From JAEVLT01 sp044598425 (lineage in GTDB: Bacteria > Bacillota > Bacilli > Bacillales > Cytobacillaceae), in the NCBI GenBank assembly GCA_044598425.1, contig CP172536.1, positions 2,604,001 to 2,668,000 on the forward strand: a stretch of 64,000 bases of DNA. Direction: 5' to 3'. The translations under genes were made by a program, and so were the position numbers. The notes under the pieces are model-generated. The model had not been told where the DNA came from. It worked only from the letters and a program-made list of their open reading frames with translations, and ran no database searches. Positions 8,396 to 17,242 of this stretch are shown here, piece by piece. Numbering within the stretch: position 1 is the first letter of the stretch; each line of letters starts with the position of its first letter.

Positions 8396-9517
8396 CTAAT
8401 TTTTTGCTAAAGCAACCGGGATATAAAGGACTTGCCCTTCATATACGTCCTGATTTACATCAAGCCGATTGACCCGAAGAAGATTTTGAAAAGTGACATC
8501 GTATCGTTCCGCAATTTGATCTAATGTATCCCCTTTTTGGACAATGCAAATTTTAAGCTTCGCCTGGTGCTCATCGCGATCTTCTTTGCGGGCAAAAAAT
8601 TCAGTTAACGACATGCTTTTTTTCTTCGTTGCTTTTTTCTTTATCGCATCAACCAGTTTCGAAGCAGGTCCTTGCTCGCTTGAAGAAGAGGATGAGCTTT
8701 CCTCATCGATTTCTTTTTCTTCAATCTCAATCTCTTCCGCTTCTTCCACTTCTTTTTCTTCCGCAATTACCTCGATTTTCGCCTTTTCTTCACTGCGGAA
8801 GGGTTGGCTGAGGTCAGCAGGCTGGGAAAATTCAGGTGGCATTGTCGTTTGTTCGTCTGGCTGATAGGAAAAAGTCGGATAGGTTACAATAGCCTCCTTG
8901 GAGCTTTCTTCTTCCTGCTGTTTTCGCGCTTCGACAACAAATAAAGGAGCTTCTTCATTTGCTGCAGCCTCTCCTTCTCCTTCTCCTTCTCCTTGCTCCT
9001 CAGCCTTAGCCTCATTGAATGGATATTCATCCGTGCGGTTTACAATTTCTGCAGCGAGATCTCCGGCTTCAGCTGTTTCATTTTGCCGCGCACCATACAA
9101 TCCGGAAATCGTAAGGTCTGCAGATAATTTCAAGCAGCTTCGTTCAGGAAGAGAGTAATCAAATGTTTCAACCATCACATCAATATCATAAATACTTTGA
9201 ATCCGATTATTTGGAATCGTTATATCCACCGGAAAGCGATGCGAAAACTCACAAATCCCTTCAACGTGTTCATCCACCCGTTGGACATATTTCTGAGCTG
9301 ACTCCGTTTCTTCCTCCTCTGCCTTGCTTTCACTAAAACTTTTATATTCTCCAGTCAATTCCAATGAACCACGTATGGTAACGTACTGATCATTTTCTTG
9401 GATCGTGATATCCGGATCAAGAGAAATCGAAATAAGCTCCTCGACTTCCTGTCCTTTTCTAAACCACAATGATTCCTCTAAAGAAAATCGCAGACACGAT
9501 TGATTTTCCTGAGACAA
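8396..9517 (-). CDS. spoVID: SpoVID, spore coat encasement protein with C-terminal LysM
   Basis: SpoVID drives spreading of the coat around the forespore and binds SpoIVA and SafA. The N-terminus (SQENQSCLRFSLEESLWF) is the family signature; the middle is long, acidic and low in complexity, with an (EG)4 run and a seven-serine run; the C-terminal 50 residues form a LysM domain (QKGDTLDQIAERYDVTFQNL). The chosen start is TTG at 9517, eight bases after GGGAGGA; the longer frame from an ATG at 9541 would place this ribosome site inside coding sequence. Product length 373 residues. It heads the spoVID-ysxE pair and has a candidate sigma-E promoter upstream. Confidence 0.93.
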   Translation of the reverse strand: MSQENQSCLRFSLEESLWFRKGQEVEELISISLDPDITIQENDQYVTIRGSLELTGEYKSFSESKAEEEETESAQKYVQRVDEHVEGICEFSHRFPVDITIPNNRIQSIYDIDVMVETFDYSLPERSCLKLSADLTISGLYGARQNETAEAGDLAAEIVNRTDEYPFNEAKAEEQGEGEGEGEAAANEEAPLFVVEARKQQEEESSKEAIVTYPTFSYQPDEQTTMPPEFSQPADLSQPFRSEEKAKIEVIAEEKEVEEAEEIEIEEKEIDEESSSSSSSEQGPASKLVDAIKKKATKKKSMSLTEFFARKEDRDEHQAKLKICIVQKGDTLDQIAERYDVTFQNLLRVNRLDVNQDVYEGQVLYIPVALAKN

Positions 9518-9568
9518 AGCGACTCCTCCCTTCGTTTCCATTTATTTAAAAATCACTATGTCACTTAC

Positions 9569-9595
9569 ACTCTATGAAAAAGGATTTTTATTTAT
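9569..9595 (-). promoter_or_regulatory. Candidate sigma-E promoter of spoVID
   Basis: ATA (9595-9593), a 16-base spacer and CATAGAGT (9576-9569) resemble the sigma-E pattern ATA-N16-18-CATACAnT. It lies about 50 bases before the TTG start. SpoVID is a known mother-cell gene, which supports it, but the -10 has two departures from consensus. Confidence 0.45.
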
Positions 9596-9616
9596 GATAA
9601 AAAAGAACCCGAAAAG

Positions 9617-9652
9617 AAAAAAATACACTCATTCCGTTAGATGAGTGATATA
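9617..9652 (-). terminator. Terminator after the lipoprotein pseudogene
   Basis: CACTCAT and ATGAGTG arms with an eight-base loop are followed on the minus strand by a run of seven T. It sits just past the pseudogene stop. Confidence 0.7.
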
Positions 9653-9672
9653 TTATACAGTCAACACAGAGC

Positions 9673-10051
9673 TCAAATCTTTTTGGAAGCAGTCTGGATT
9701 GGGCCCATTGTATTTTTTACTATCTTATATAAATCTGTAACAATTAATTCAATATAGCTGACGGATGAATATGGAACAGGATGATCATGGGTAATAAATC
9801 CAGTTTCTTTCATGCCAGCCTTATCAAATATATTTGTCTGGATAAAATCATGCAGACTTATCCCGGATACTTTTTCAACAATATAGCCAAGAACCATATA
9901 ATTCGCATCGAGATAATCCCATTGCTCACCCGGTTGAAATTTCAAGGGCATTTGCTTGACTTTTTGGTGTTCCATCTTTTTGGCAAGCCCCGAGCACAAA
10001 TGCAAAAGCAACGAGAAGTATTAGGTAAAAAGCAAATTTCTTATTGAGCAT
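9673..10051 (-). pseudogene. Decayed beta-lactamase-family serine hydrolase lipoprotein
   Basis: Two pieces of one gene remain in different frames. The 5' piece begins at an ATG at 10051 and encodes a lipoprotein signal peptide: MLNKK, a hydrophobic stretch and the lipobox LGAC, then about 15 residues. The 3' piece, in another frame, encodes LKFQPGEQWDYLDANYMVLG and the downstream helices typical of class C beta-lactamase-like / penicillin-binding hydrolases (YIVEKVSG, IFDKAGMKETGF). The segment that should carry the SxxK catalytic serine is missing, so the junction near 9955-9985 is an internal deletion with frame loss. The C-terminal half of the hydrolase domain is also absent. Its terminator is still present. 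Function is almost certainly lost. Confidence 0.8.
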
Positions 10052-10196
10052 ATTTCATTCACCAATCTTCCTCTTTAGAAAGTTCCCTTACGAAAAATTA
10101 CGAAAAATATCTCGTTCATTATAGCAACACTCATTTTTTAAGAAAAGTTATTTTTTTGTAAAGAAATGAGTGAAATCAGGTGGAATTAGCTAAAAA

Positions 10197-10225
10197 AATA
10201 CACTCGCCAACCGACGAGTGTATTT
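10197..10225 (-). terminator. Terminator of the hem operon
   Basis: AAATACACTCG and CGAGTGTATTT arms with an eight-base loop lie just past the hemL stop and are followed by a T-run on the minus strand. Confidence 0.85.
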
Positions 10226-10232
10226 ATCAATG

Positions 10233-11519
10233 TTATTTTAATTTAGAAAAAGCAATTTCTGCTGCTTGAATCGTTTTTTCAATATCTTCATCTGTAAGGG
10301 CAGTCGTCAGGAATAATCCTTCGAATTGTGAAGGAGGCAGAAAAACTCCTTGATTGGCCATTTCTCTATAGTACGAAGCAAAGTATTCAAGATTGGACGA
10401 TTTTGCTTTTTCATAATTGATAACCTTCTCATTTGTAAAAAAGAAGCCAATCATCGAACCGGCCCGGTTTACCGTGTGCGGAATATCGTACTTTTCTGCT
10501 GCTTCATTTAATCCTTTTTCCAGCAAATCTGCTTTGCGGATGAACTCTTGATAATGTTCCGGAGTTAACTGGCTCAACGTTTCATACCCTGCCGTCATCG
10601 CCAGCGGGTTCCCTGAAAGCGTCCCCGCCTGATAAATGGGCCCACTTGGTGCAATTCGCTCCATGATTTCGGCTTTTCCGCCGTATGCCCCTACCGGCAG
10701 ACCGCCTCCAATTACTTTACCTAGGCAAGTAATATCAGGTGATACACCAAAATATCCTTGAGCACAATGATAATCAACACGGAATCCGGTCATTACTTCA
10801 TCAAAGATCAGCAAGGCTCCGTATTGGGTCGTCATTTCCCGAAGACCCTCAAGGAATCCCGGCAGCGGCGGAACAACCCCCATATTTCCTGCTACAGGTT
10901 CTACAATAACGCCGGCAATGTCTTCACCAAATTGTTCAAATGCATATCTGACGCCTTCCAAGTCATTGTAAGGCACGGTAATGGTGTTTTTGGCTATTCC
11001 TTCTGGAACTCCCGGGCTGTCAGGCAATCCAAGCGTCGCGACACCTGATCCCGCTTTTATCAGCAGTGAATCACCATGTCCATGGTAGCAGCCTTCAAAT
11101 TTCAGGATTTTATTGCGGCCGGTATAGCCTCGCGCCAGCCTTAAAGCACTCATTGTTGCCTCTGTTCCCGATGAAACCATCCGGACAATCTCAATAGATG
11201 GAACCCGTTCAACGACGAGCTTAGCAAGCTCATTTTCCATTAAAGTCGGCGCTCCAAAACTTGTGCCCATTTCGGCTACTTTTTTTAACGCTTCAACCAC
11301 CCGCTCATTGGAATGTCCAAGAATGAGCGGCCCCCATGAGAGTACGTAGTCAATATATTCATTGTCATCAATATCATAAATTTTCGATCCTTTTCCTCTT
11401 TTCATAAAAATTGGATCCATCTTTACTGATTTAAAGGCGCGAACAGGACTGTTTACTCCTCCAGGCATCAGTTTTTGCGCTTCTTTAAAAGCTTCAATTG
11501 ATTTTGCATACGAACGCAT
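10233..11519 (-). CDS. hemL: Glutamate-1-semialdehyde 2,1-aminomutase HemL
   Basis: HemL converts glutamate-1-semialdehyde to 5-aminolevulinate with pyridoxal phosphate, the second step of the C5 haem pathway. The 428-residue protein shows the N-terminal LMPGGVNSPVRAF, the SSGTEATMSALRLAR cofactor phosphate region, YHGHGD, DEVMTGFR and the Schiff-base lysine in CLGKVIGGGLPVGAYGG. It is the last gene of hemAXCDBL, 33 bases after hemB, and is followed by a strong terminator. Length and motifs are complete. Confidence 0.97.
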   Translation of the reverse strand: MRSYAKSIEAFKEAQKLMPGGVNSPVRAFKSVKMDPIFMKRGKGSKIYDIDDNEYIDYVLSWGPLILGHSNERVVEALKKVAEMGTSFGAPTLMENELAKLVVERVPSIEIVRMVSSGTEATMSALRLARGYTGRNKILKFEGCYHGHGDSLLIKAGSGVATLGLPDSPGVPEGIAKNTITVPYNDLEGVRYAFEQFGEDIAGVIVEPVAGNMGVVPPLPGFLEGLREMTTQYGALLIFDEVMTGFRVDYHCAQGYFGVSPDITCLGKVIGGGLPVGAYGGKAEIMERIAPSGPIYQAGTLSGNPLAMTAGYETLSQLTPEHYQEFIRKADLLEKGLNEAAEKYDIPHTVNRAGSMIGFFFTNEKVINYEKAKSSNLEYFASYYREMANQGVFLPPSQFEGLFLTTALTDEDIEKTIQAAEIAFSKLK

Positions 11520-11552
11520 CGAATTCCCTCTTTTCGATTATGTTAAGTTCAA

Positions 11553-12533
11553 TTACTCCGCTTCACGCAACCAGCGAACAGCATCTTTGGCAAAATAAGT
11601 AATAATCAAATCGCCGCCTGCCCGTTTCATGCCGAGCAGCATTTCAAGTACAGTACTTTTTTCATCAATCCAGCCGTTCTGTGCAGCTGCTTTGATCATC
11701 GCATACTCGCCGCTGACGTTATAAACAACAACAGGTAGGGTAAAATTATTTTTTACATCCCGAACGATATCCAGATATGGCAGACCAGGTTTGACAATCA
11801 AAAAGTCAGCACCTTCCGCAACATCAGATTCTGCTTCCCGAAATGCCTCCATGCGGTTGGCTGGATCCATTTGATACGTCTTGCGGTCACCAAATTGCGG
11901 AGCTCCTTCAGCTGCATCGCGGAATGGTCCGTAGAAGGCGGATGCGTATTTAACGGCATAGGACATAATTGGCACATCAATAAAGCCAGCTTCATCCAAG
12001 CCAGCGCGGATTGCGGCAACAAATCCGTCCATCATATTGGAAGGAGCAATAATATCAGCACCGGCTTTCGCCTGGCTGACAGCCGTTTTTACAAGTAAAT
12101 CAAGCGATTCATCATTGAGAATTTTTTCACCTTCAACCACGCCGCAATGTCCATGATCTGTATATTCACATAGGCACGTATCAGCAACGACAAGCATGTC
12201 CGGGAATCTTTCTTTGATAAAACGAGTTCCTTCCTGGATGATTCCATGATCATGAAATGCCTGTGTTCCACATGCATCTTTTGTTGCTGGAATACCAAAT
12301 AAAATGACCGCTTTGATCCCAAGCGAATCGATTTCTTCCATTTCTGCTTGTAGATGGTCCATCGAGACTTGGAAAACTCCTGGCATGGATGTCACTTCAT
12401 TGCGAATATTTTCTCCTTCTACAATAAAGAGCGGGTAAATAAAATCTTCCGGTTTCAAATGATTTTCCCTAACCAATGCGCGCATGTTTACGCTTGAACG
12501 CAGCCGACGATGACGTGAAAATTGCAAATCCAT
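11553..12533 (-). CDS. hemB: Porphobilinogen synthase HemB (zinc-type)
   Basis: HemB condenses two 5-aminolevulinate molecules to porphobilinogen. The 326-residue product has both active-site lysines (SYAVKYASAFYGPFRDA and FLIVKPGLPYLDI). The metal segment DTCLCEYTDHGHCGV contains three cysteines, as in zinc-dependent enzymes. The start is the ATG at 12533, one base after the hemD stop, preceded by TAGGGGTG; the frame extends upstream only through the hemD end. Translational coupling with hemD is likely. Confidence 0.96.
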   Translation of the reverse strand: MDLQFSRHRRLRSSVNMRALVRENHLKPEDFIYPLFIVEGENIRNEVTSMPGVFQVSMDHLQAEMEEIDSLGIKAVILFGIPATKDACGTQAFHDHGIIQEGTRFIKERFPDMLVVADTCLCEYTDHGHCGVVEGEKILNDESLDLLVKTAVSQAKAGADIIAPSNMMDGFVAAIRAGLDEAGFIDVPIMSYAVKYASAFYGPFRDAAEGAPQFGDRKTYQMDPANRMEAFREAESDVAEGADFLIVKPGLPYLDIVRDVKNNFTLPVVVYNVSGEYAMIKAAAQNGWIDEKSTVLEMLLGMKRAGGDLIITYFAKDAVRWLREAE

Positions 12534-12534
12534 T

Positions 12535-13323
12535 TTATACACCCCTACCTTTTTCCTCAAGATATGTAATCATACTTTTAACCATTTCTTCAACCGTGTA
12601 CACTTTTGGGGAAGCATGTACCTTTAACCCGTAAGATACCAGTTTTTTCTCGGTCACTGGCCCGATGCAGCCAATCAAGCAATGAGCTAACTGGTTATCA
12701 AGGTGATTCTCCTTGATAACGTCCATAAAATGATCGACGGTCGAAGGGCTTGTAAACAACAAGATATCAAGTTCTTTCTTTAACACCATTTCAGCCAGTT
12801 TTGTCCGATTTTCTTCTGGCATATACGTTTCATATACAACTGCTTCATCGACATTGGCGCCTTTTAGCCTTAAATGTTCAGCAATGTACTCTCTCGCAAG
12901 ATTCCCTTTTGGGATAAAAATATTCATCCCACGGTGGACTTTAGCTGAAAATTCGCTGATAAACGTCTCGGCTACATAAGCGGATGGCGTAAATTCTACA
13001 TTCACTCCCCTGTCTCGTAATACCTGCTCGGTTTTTTTACCAATTACAGCTATTTTCGGTAACAATGCGGCCGAATCTCCAGACAAAAAAGAAAAGAAAG
13101 TTTCCACTGCTACGTTGCTGGTAAAGATGATCCAGTCGTATCGGCCTAATTGCTGCAACAGCAGCTGCAGCTCGGAATGAACTTTAATCGGACGAAAGGC
13201 AATAAGAGGGATCTCCACAGGAACCCCTCCATATTTCTCTACTAGTTCTGAAAAAGTTTTTGCTTGCTTTTCCCCTCTTGGGACAAGAACTTTTTTATTT
13301 TTCAATGGCCATGACCCGGTCAT
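12535..13323 (-). CDS. hemD: Uroporphyrinogen-III synthase HemD
   Basis: HemD closes and inverts ring D of hydroxymethylbilane to give uroporphyrinogen III. The 262-residue protein has the family layout of two alpha/beta domains and shows LVPRGEKQAK near the N-terminus and the conserved FTSPSTVDHF segment in the second half. Sequence conservation is low in this family, so context matters: its ATG overlaps the hemC stop as ATGA and it is directly followed by hemB. Confidence 0.93.
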   Translation of the reverse strand: MTGSWPLKNKKVLVPRGEKQAKTFSELVEKYGGVPVEIPLIAFRPIKVHSELQLLLQQLGRYDWIIFTSNVAVETFFSFLSGDSAALLPKIAVIGKKTEQVLRDRGVNVEFTPSAYVAETFISEFSAKVHRGMNIFIPKGNLAREYIAEHLRLKGANVDEAVVYETYMPEENRTKLAEMVLKKELDILLFTSPSTVDHFMDVIKENHLDNQLAHCLIGCIGPVTEKKLVSYGLKVHASPKVYTVEEMVKSMITYLEEKGRGV

Positions 13324-14255
13324 TCACGATCGAGCTCCTGTTTCACCTTATCAATTAAATTTTTTGCACCCTTTTGAATTAATAGATCCGCAGCCAGAAT
13401 CCCCAGCTCTTCAGGATTTTGTCCCCTAACTTCTTCTTTAAACACATCCGTACCATCAGGAGAAGCGACAAGTACATTTAATACAATTTCCTCGTTGCCG
13501 TCAACATAGGCAAAGCCTGCAATTGGCACCTGGCATCCGCCTTCCATTTTTTGCAGAAATGCCCGCTCTGCTCTGACAGCCTTTTCTGTTTTCTGGCAAG
13601 TAAATTTTTCAAATAGCTCTAGCAGCTCTTTGTCGTCTTCTCGGCATTCAATCGCCAATGCCCCCTGGCCAACAGCCGGAATGCAAAGATCCGTATCCAA
13701 AAATTCGGTAACAACATCGCTCGCCCACCCTAAGCGGGAGAGACCGGCGGCCGCCAAAATAATCGCATCGTATTCTTCTTCCTTTAACTTGCTTAGCCTT
13801 GTATCAACATTCCCACGAATCCACTTAATCTTCAAATCCGGACGCTTATGAAGCAGCTGTGAACTCCGGCGCAGGCTGCTTGTACCAATTATAGCTCCCG
13901 GCTTCATGTCATTTAAAGGAATATGATCTCTTGAAATCAGTGCGTCCCTATGGTCTTCGCGATATGGTACACAGCCAATTGTAAGGCCTTTTGGCAAAAC
14001 GGCGGGCATATCTTTCATACTATGTACCGCCATATCGATCTCTTTATCGAGCATCGCTTGTTCAATTTCCTTAACAAACAGGCCCTTGCCTCCTACTTTC
14101 GCAAGCGTTACATCAAGGATTCGGTCACCTTTTGTAACAATTTCCCGCACTTCAAACTCAAAAGGACCGCCGAGTTTTTTCAGCTGCTCAATCACCCAGT
14201 TTGTTTGTGTTAATGCGAGTTTACTTCGTCTTGAACCGACAATAATTTTCCGCAT
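13320..14255 (-). CDS. hemC: Hydroxymethylbilane synthase HemC
   Basis: HemC (porphobilinogen deaminase) polymerises four porphobilinogens. The 311-residue protein begins with RKIIVGSRRSKLALTQT, contains VHSMKDMP and GTSSLRR for substrate contacts, and carries the dipyrromethane-cofactor cysteine in MEGGCQVPIAGFA. It overlaps hemD by four bases and follows hemX by 14 bases. Confidence 0.97.
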   Translation of the reverse strand: MRKIIVGSRRSKLALTQTNWVIEQLKKLGGPFEFEVREIVTKGDRILDVTLAKVGGKGLFVKEIEQAMLDKEIDMAVHSMKDMPAVLPKGLTIGCVPYREDHRDALISRDHIPLNDMKPGAIIGTSSLRRSSQLLHKRPDLKIKWIRGNVDTRLSKLKEEEYDAIILAAAGLSRLGWASDVVTEFLDTDLCIPAVGQGALAIECREDDKELLELFEKFTCQKTEKAVRAERAFLQKMEGGCQVPIAGFAYVDGNEEIVLNVLVASPDGTDVFKEEVRGQNPEELGILAADLLIQKGAKNLIDKVKQELDRE

Positions 14256-14269
14256 GAGTGCCTCCTAAT

Positions 14270-15103
14270 TTATGAATACCAAAAATGGAAAGATGATAAT
14301 TGGCCAAACAAGAAAAAGTTGATTAATACAACTAAAAATGAACCAACATTCCAGAGCGCCAACGATTTGCCGGCGAAATTTTTCACAATTCGCAAATACA
14401 AATAAATGCTGTAAGCAATCAAAACGACAAAGGAACCGATGACTTTACTATCATACCATGGAAGTCCCGGAACTTTTATAAAAGCCCACTGCAAACCAAG
14501 AATCAGGCTCAAGATGAGGATTGGCACCCCGATCACCGCTAACATAAACGAAAGGGATTCAAGCTTATTTAAATCTGCCAGCCGCAAAAGGCGTTTTCCC
14601 CATTTCTTCCGTTTAAGCAAATCATACTGAATCAAATAGAGCAAGGAAAACACAAAAGAAAGGGAGAAGGCTCCATAGGATAGAATGGCCATTGTAATGT
14701 GAATCAGCAACAGTTCCGAAATCAGCTTCTGCCCAATCAATTGGGATTCATATTGAACGGGTGCAAATGTGCGAATCGCCATGACAATAAAGCCAAGGAT
14801 ATTGGTAAAAAAAACGATAAAATCCATTCTTAGCAAATGATTGATCCCAAGTGAAAGCGTGATAAGAACCCATGCATAAAAATAAAGTCCCTCAAAAATC
14901 GTTAACACCGGGAATCTTCCTGTTTTCACCATGTATAACAATAAAAAAGACGTTTGTAAAATCCATACAAATGCAAGTAACCAGAAGGCAATTCGGTTTG
15001 CCTTCCGGTTATGATGAATGAAATCTAAAAAATATAATAGCACGCTGAAGGCATACAGGACGACTGTCAGCTCATGCAGTCTGGTCATATAGATGTCAAA
15101 CAT
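14270..15103 (-). CDS. hemX: HemX, CcsA-like polytopic membrane protein of the haem operon
   Basis: The 277-residue protein has about eight transmembrane helices and resembles the cytochrome c assembly (CcsA / CcmC) family, with a histidine-bearing helix (SELLLIHITMAILSYGAFSL). In B. subtilis HemX lowers the amount of glutamyl-tRNA reductase, although its mechanism is unclear. It lies 12 bases after hemA and 14 before hemC, so it is cotranscribed with them. Confidence 0.92.
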   Translation of the reverse strand: MFDIYMTRLHELTVVLYAFSVLLYFLDFIHHNRKANRIAFWLLAFVWILQTSFLLLYMVKTGRFPVLTIFEGLYFYAWVLITLSLGINHLLRMDFIVFFTNILGFIVMAIRTFAPVQYESQLIGQKLISELLLIHITMAILSYGAFSLSFVFSLLYLIQYDLLKRKKWGKRLLRLADLNKLESLSFMLAVIGVPILILSLILGLQWAFIKVPGLPWYDSKVIGSFVVLIAYSIYLYLRIVKNFAGKSLALWNVGSFLVVLINFFLFGQLSSFHFWYS

Positions 15104-15115
15104 AACCAGTACCTC

Positions 15116-16459
15116 TTAAGACTGAAAAGAAGCCTGTGGTGCATGAACCATTACTTTGGCGGTTTCGGCTGCTTTCGAATCTTGTCCTTCTACAAGCTCT
15201 TCAATATTAAAAATCTTTTTAAACAAATCCAAGGCTTGATCAGCATCATCTCTTGCAGCCAATTCTTTTGCTTGAAGGATTGGATCCTTTAAAAGCTGGT
15301 TTATGATACTCTTTGTATGCTTATTTAATACTTTTCGATCATGATCGGATAAATGAGGAATTTTCCGCTGAATGCTCTCCATCGTTTCTGCCTGGATAGC
15401 AAGCGCCTTTTCTCTTAAAGCAGAAATAACCGGAATCACACCGAGCATGGATAGCCATCGCTTAAATTCCACGATATCTTTTTCAACCATTAGCAGTATT
15501 TTTTCAGCAGCCTTCTTGCGCTCTTGCAAGTTTGCTTCCACAATTCCTTCTAAATCATCAATATCATATAAAAAGATATTTTCAAGTTCAGCAATTTGCG
15601 GATCCAGGTCACGCGGCACGGCGATATCCACCATAAACAGCGGTTTGCCCTTCCGCATTTTTTCCACTTGAGCCATTGTTTCTTTTGAGATGACAATATC
15701 CTTTGCCCCTGTTGAACTAATTAAAATATCCGCATCAACCAAAGAGCTTTGCAGCTCTGCCATCGTTTTGGCCTGCCCGTTAAAGCGGCTGGCAAGATCC
15801 ACGGCTTTTTCGTATGTCCGGTTCAAGACCGTCACTTTTTTCACACCACTGCCGTAGAGGTTCTGTGCTGCCAATTCCCCCATTTTCCCCGCGCCAAGAA
15901 TGACGACCTGCTTGTTATCAAGCGAACCAAAAATTTTCTTTGCAAGTTCCACAGCCGCATAGCTGACGGATACGGCATTCGCACCAATTTCCGTTTCAGA
16001 GTGTGCGCGTTTGGCAACGGTTAAAGCCTGTTTAAAAAGTTGATTGAAGATCGTCCCCGTTGTTTCACTTTTTTGTGCCAGTAGGAAAGCCGTCCGAACC
16101 TGGCCGAGTATCTGCGTTTCTCCTAGCACCATGGAATCAAGGCCGCAGGAAACGGCAAATAAATGCTCAACTGCATTGTCTTCTTCAAAATAATTTAAAT
16201 ATGACGCAAAATCAGACTGTTCTATGCCAAACCATTCCGATAAAAATTCCTTTATATAATATCGGCCAGTATGCAGCTGATCGACCACTGCATAAATCTC
16301 TGTCCGGTTACAAGTAGAGAGTATAATATTTTCGAGGATGCTTTTTTTTGTTTGTAATTTTTTCATTGCTTCCCCAAGATCAACTTCATTAAATGTCAAC
16401 TGCTCACGAATTTCAACAGGGGCAGTTTTATAATTTAGACCAATCATTACAATATGCAT
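15116..16459 (-). CDS. hemA: Glutamyl-tRNA reductase HemA
   Basis: HemA reduces glutamyl-tRNA-Glu to glutamate-1-semialdehyde with NADPH, the first committed haem step in C5 organisms. The 447-residue protein starts MHIVMIGLNYKTAPVEIRE, has the catalytic cysteine in LSTCNRTEIY, a Rossmann nucleotide site VVILGAGKMGELAA and a helical dimerisation domain at the C-terminus. It is the first gene of hemAXCDBL and has a promoter directly upstream. Confidence 0.97.
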   Translation of the reverse strand: MHIVMIGLNYKTAPVEIREQLTFNEVDLGEAMKKLQTKKSILENIILSTCNRTEIYAVVDQLHTGRYYIKEFLSEWFGIEQSDFASYLNYFEEDNAVEHLFAVSCGLDSMVLGETQILGQVRTAFLLAQKSETTGTIFNQLFKQALTVAKRAHSETEIGANAVSVSYAAVELAKKIFGSLDNKQVVILGAGKMGELAAQNLYGSGVKKVTVLNRTYEKAVDLASRFNGQAKTMAELQSSLVDADILISSTGAKDIVISKETMAQVEKMRKGKPLFMVDIAVPRDLDPQIAELENIFLYDIDDLEGIVEANLQERKKAAEKILLMVEKDIVEFKRWLSMLGVIPVISALREKALAIQAETMESIQRKIPHLSDHDRKVLNKHTKSIINQLLKDPILQAKELAARDDADQALDLFKKIFNIEELVEGQDSKAAETAKVMVHAPQASFQS

Positions 16460-16503
16460 TTTTCAAAAGACACCCCCACATAAAAATTGCAGTTTAACTA
16501 GTA

Positions 16504-16512
16504 TGATTATAT
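16504..16512 (-). promoter_or_regulatory. Candidate extended -10 promoter of the hem operon
   Basis: TGATATAAT (TATAAT at 16511-16506 with an upstream TG) lies about 45 bases before the hemA start. No good -35 is visible at 17 bases, which is common for extended -10 promoters. Confidence 0.5.
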
Positions 16513-16724
16513 CATGTTTACTTTTAAAAATTTCTTTAAAAATGTGAACGGAAAACGAAACACTATGTTAAGATATATAGCGAAAGAAAGCCAAACAAGT
16601 AAACGTTCATATCAAGCTTACTTTTTATAATAATGTTATCAATAATCGACAATTACTTCCTTTAGTACAGTATCAAAAAAAAAACAAATATTCAAGTGAA
16701 CCTTACTGGAAGTGGTGGTTTAGA

Positions 16725-17210
16725 ATGAAAAATCAACGAATTTTCCCAGGGATCATCCTTATGGGCTTTGGTGCATACTTTTTCTTGCAGCAAGCAGGGA
16801 TTGTCTTATTCCCACAGTTCTTTACTTGGCCAACGCTCATGATAATCGCTGGGATTGCTTTTCTGGGGCAAGGCTATATTGCCAAAGATTATGAAGCCAT
16901 TTTACCCGGAGTTATTTTAACCGGGTTCGGATTGCATTTTCATACAGCCAGCCAATTGGCAATCTTCAATAATCAAAACGGCTTTTTTATTTTTATCATC
17001 GCTTTAGGCTTCTTGCTCCGTTACCAAAAAACCCATTCTGGATTATCCCAAACCATTCTTTTTTTAGTTTTGGCCATTATTTTGCTTTTTTATGATAAAA
17101 TGGCGGGCTATCTTGGGGTGATTCAAACAAAGGCTGAAACCGGATGGAGATTTTGGCCGGTCTTTTTAATTATTGCAGGTTTCTTTTTACTTTATAAAAA
17201 GAAAAAATAA
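16725..17210 (+). CDS. Integral membrane protein, DUF5668 / LiaF-type transmembrane family
   Basis: The 161-residue protein has about five or six transmembrane segments in pairs, with repeats of the pattern PGIILMGFGAYFFL and PGVILTGFGLHFH, and ends in a basic YKKKK tail. This is the layout of the small LiaI/LiaF-type membrane domain. No extracytoplasmic or DNA-binding domain is attached, so a specific role in envelope stress cannot be claimed. It is divergent from hemA, convergent with engB, and has its own ribosome site GTGGTGG seven bases upstream. Confidence 0.75.
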   Translation: MKNQRIFPGIILMGFGAYFFLQQAGIVLFPQFFTWPTLMIIAGIAFLGQGYIAKDYEAILPGVILTGFGLHFHTASQLAIFNNQNGFFIFIIALGFLLRYQKTHSGLSQTILFLVLAIILLFYDKMAGYLGVIQTKAETGWRFWPVFLIIAGFFLLYKKKK

Positions 17211-17240
17211 GCGCCCGAGCGTTTTGCTTGAGCGCTTATT
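17205..17240. terminator. Bidirectional terminator between membrane gene and engB
   Basis: AATAAGCGC and GCGCTTATT arms enclose a short loop between two convergent stops, with A-run and T-run on either side. Confidence 0.85.
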
Positions 17241-17242
17241 TA

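Noticed and set aside
8544..8864. Antisense serine-rich frames over spoVID
   Set aside because: They mirror the acidic low-complexity codons of spoVID and have no start signals.
16620..16640. TTATAATAATGTTAT as a PerR box for hemA
   Set aside because: The second half-site has several mismatches and it lies about 165 bases from hemA, closer to the plus-strand membrane gene.
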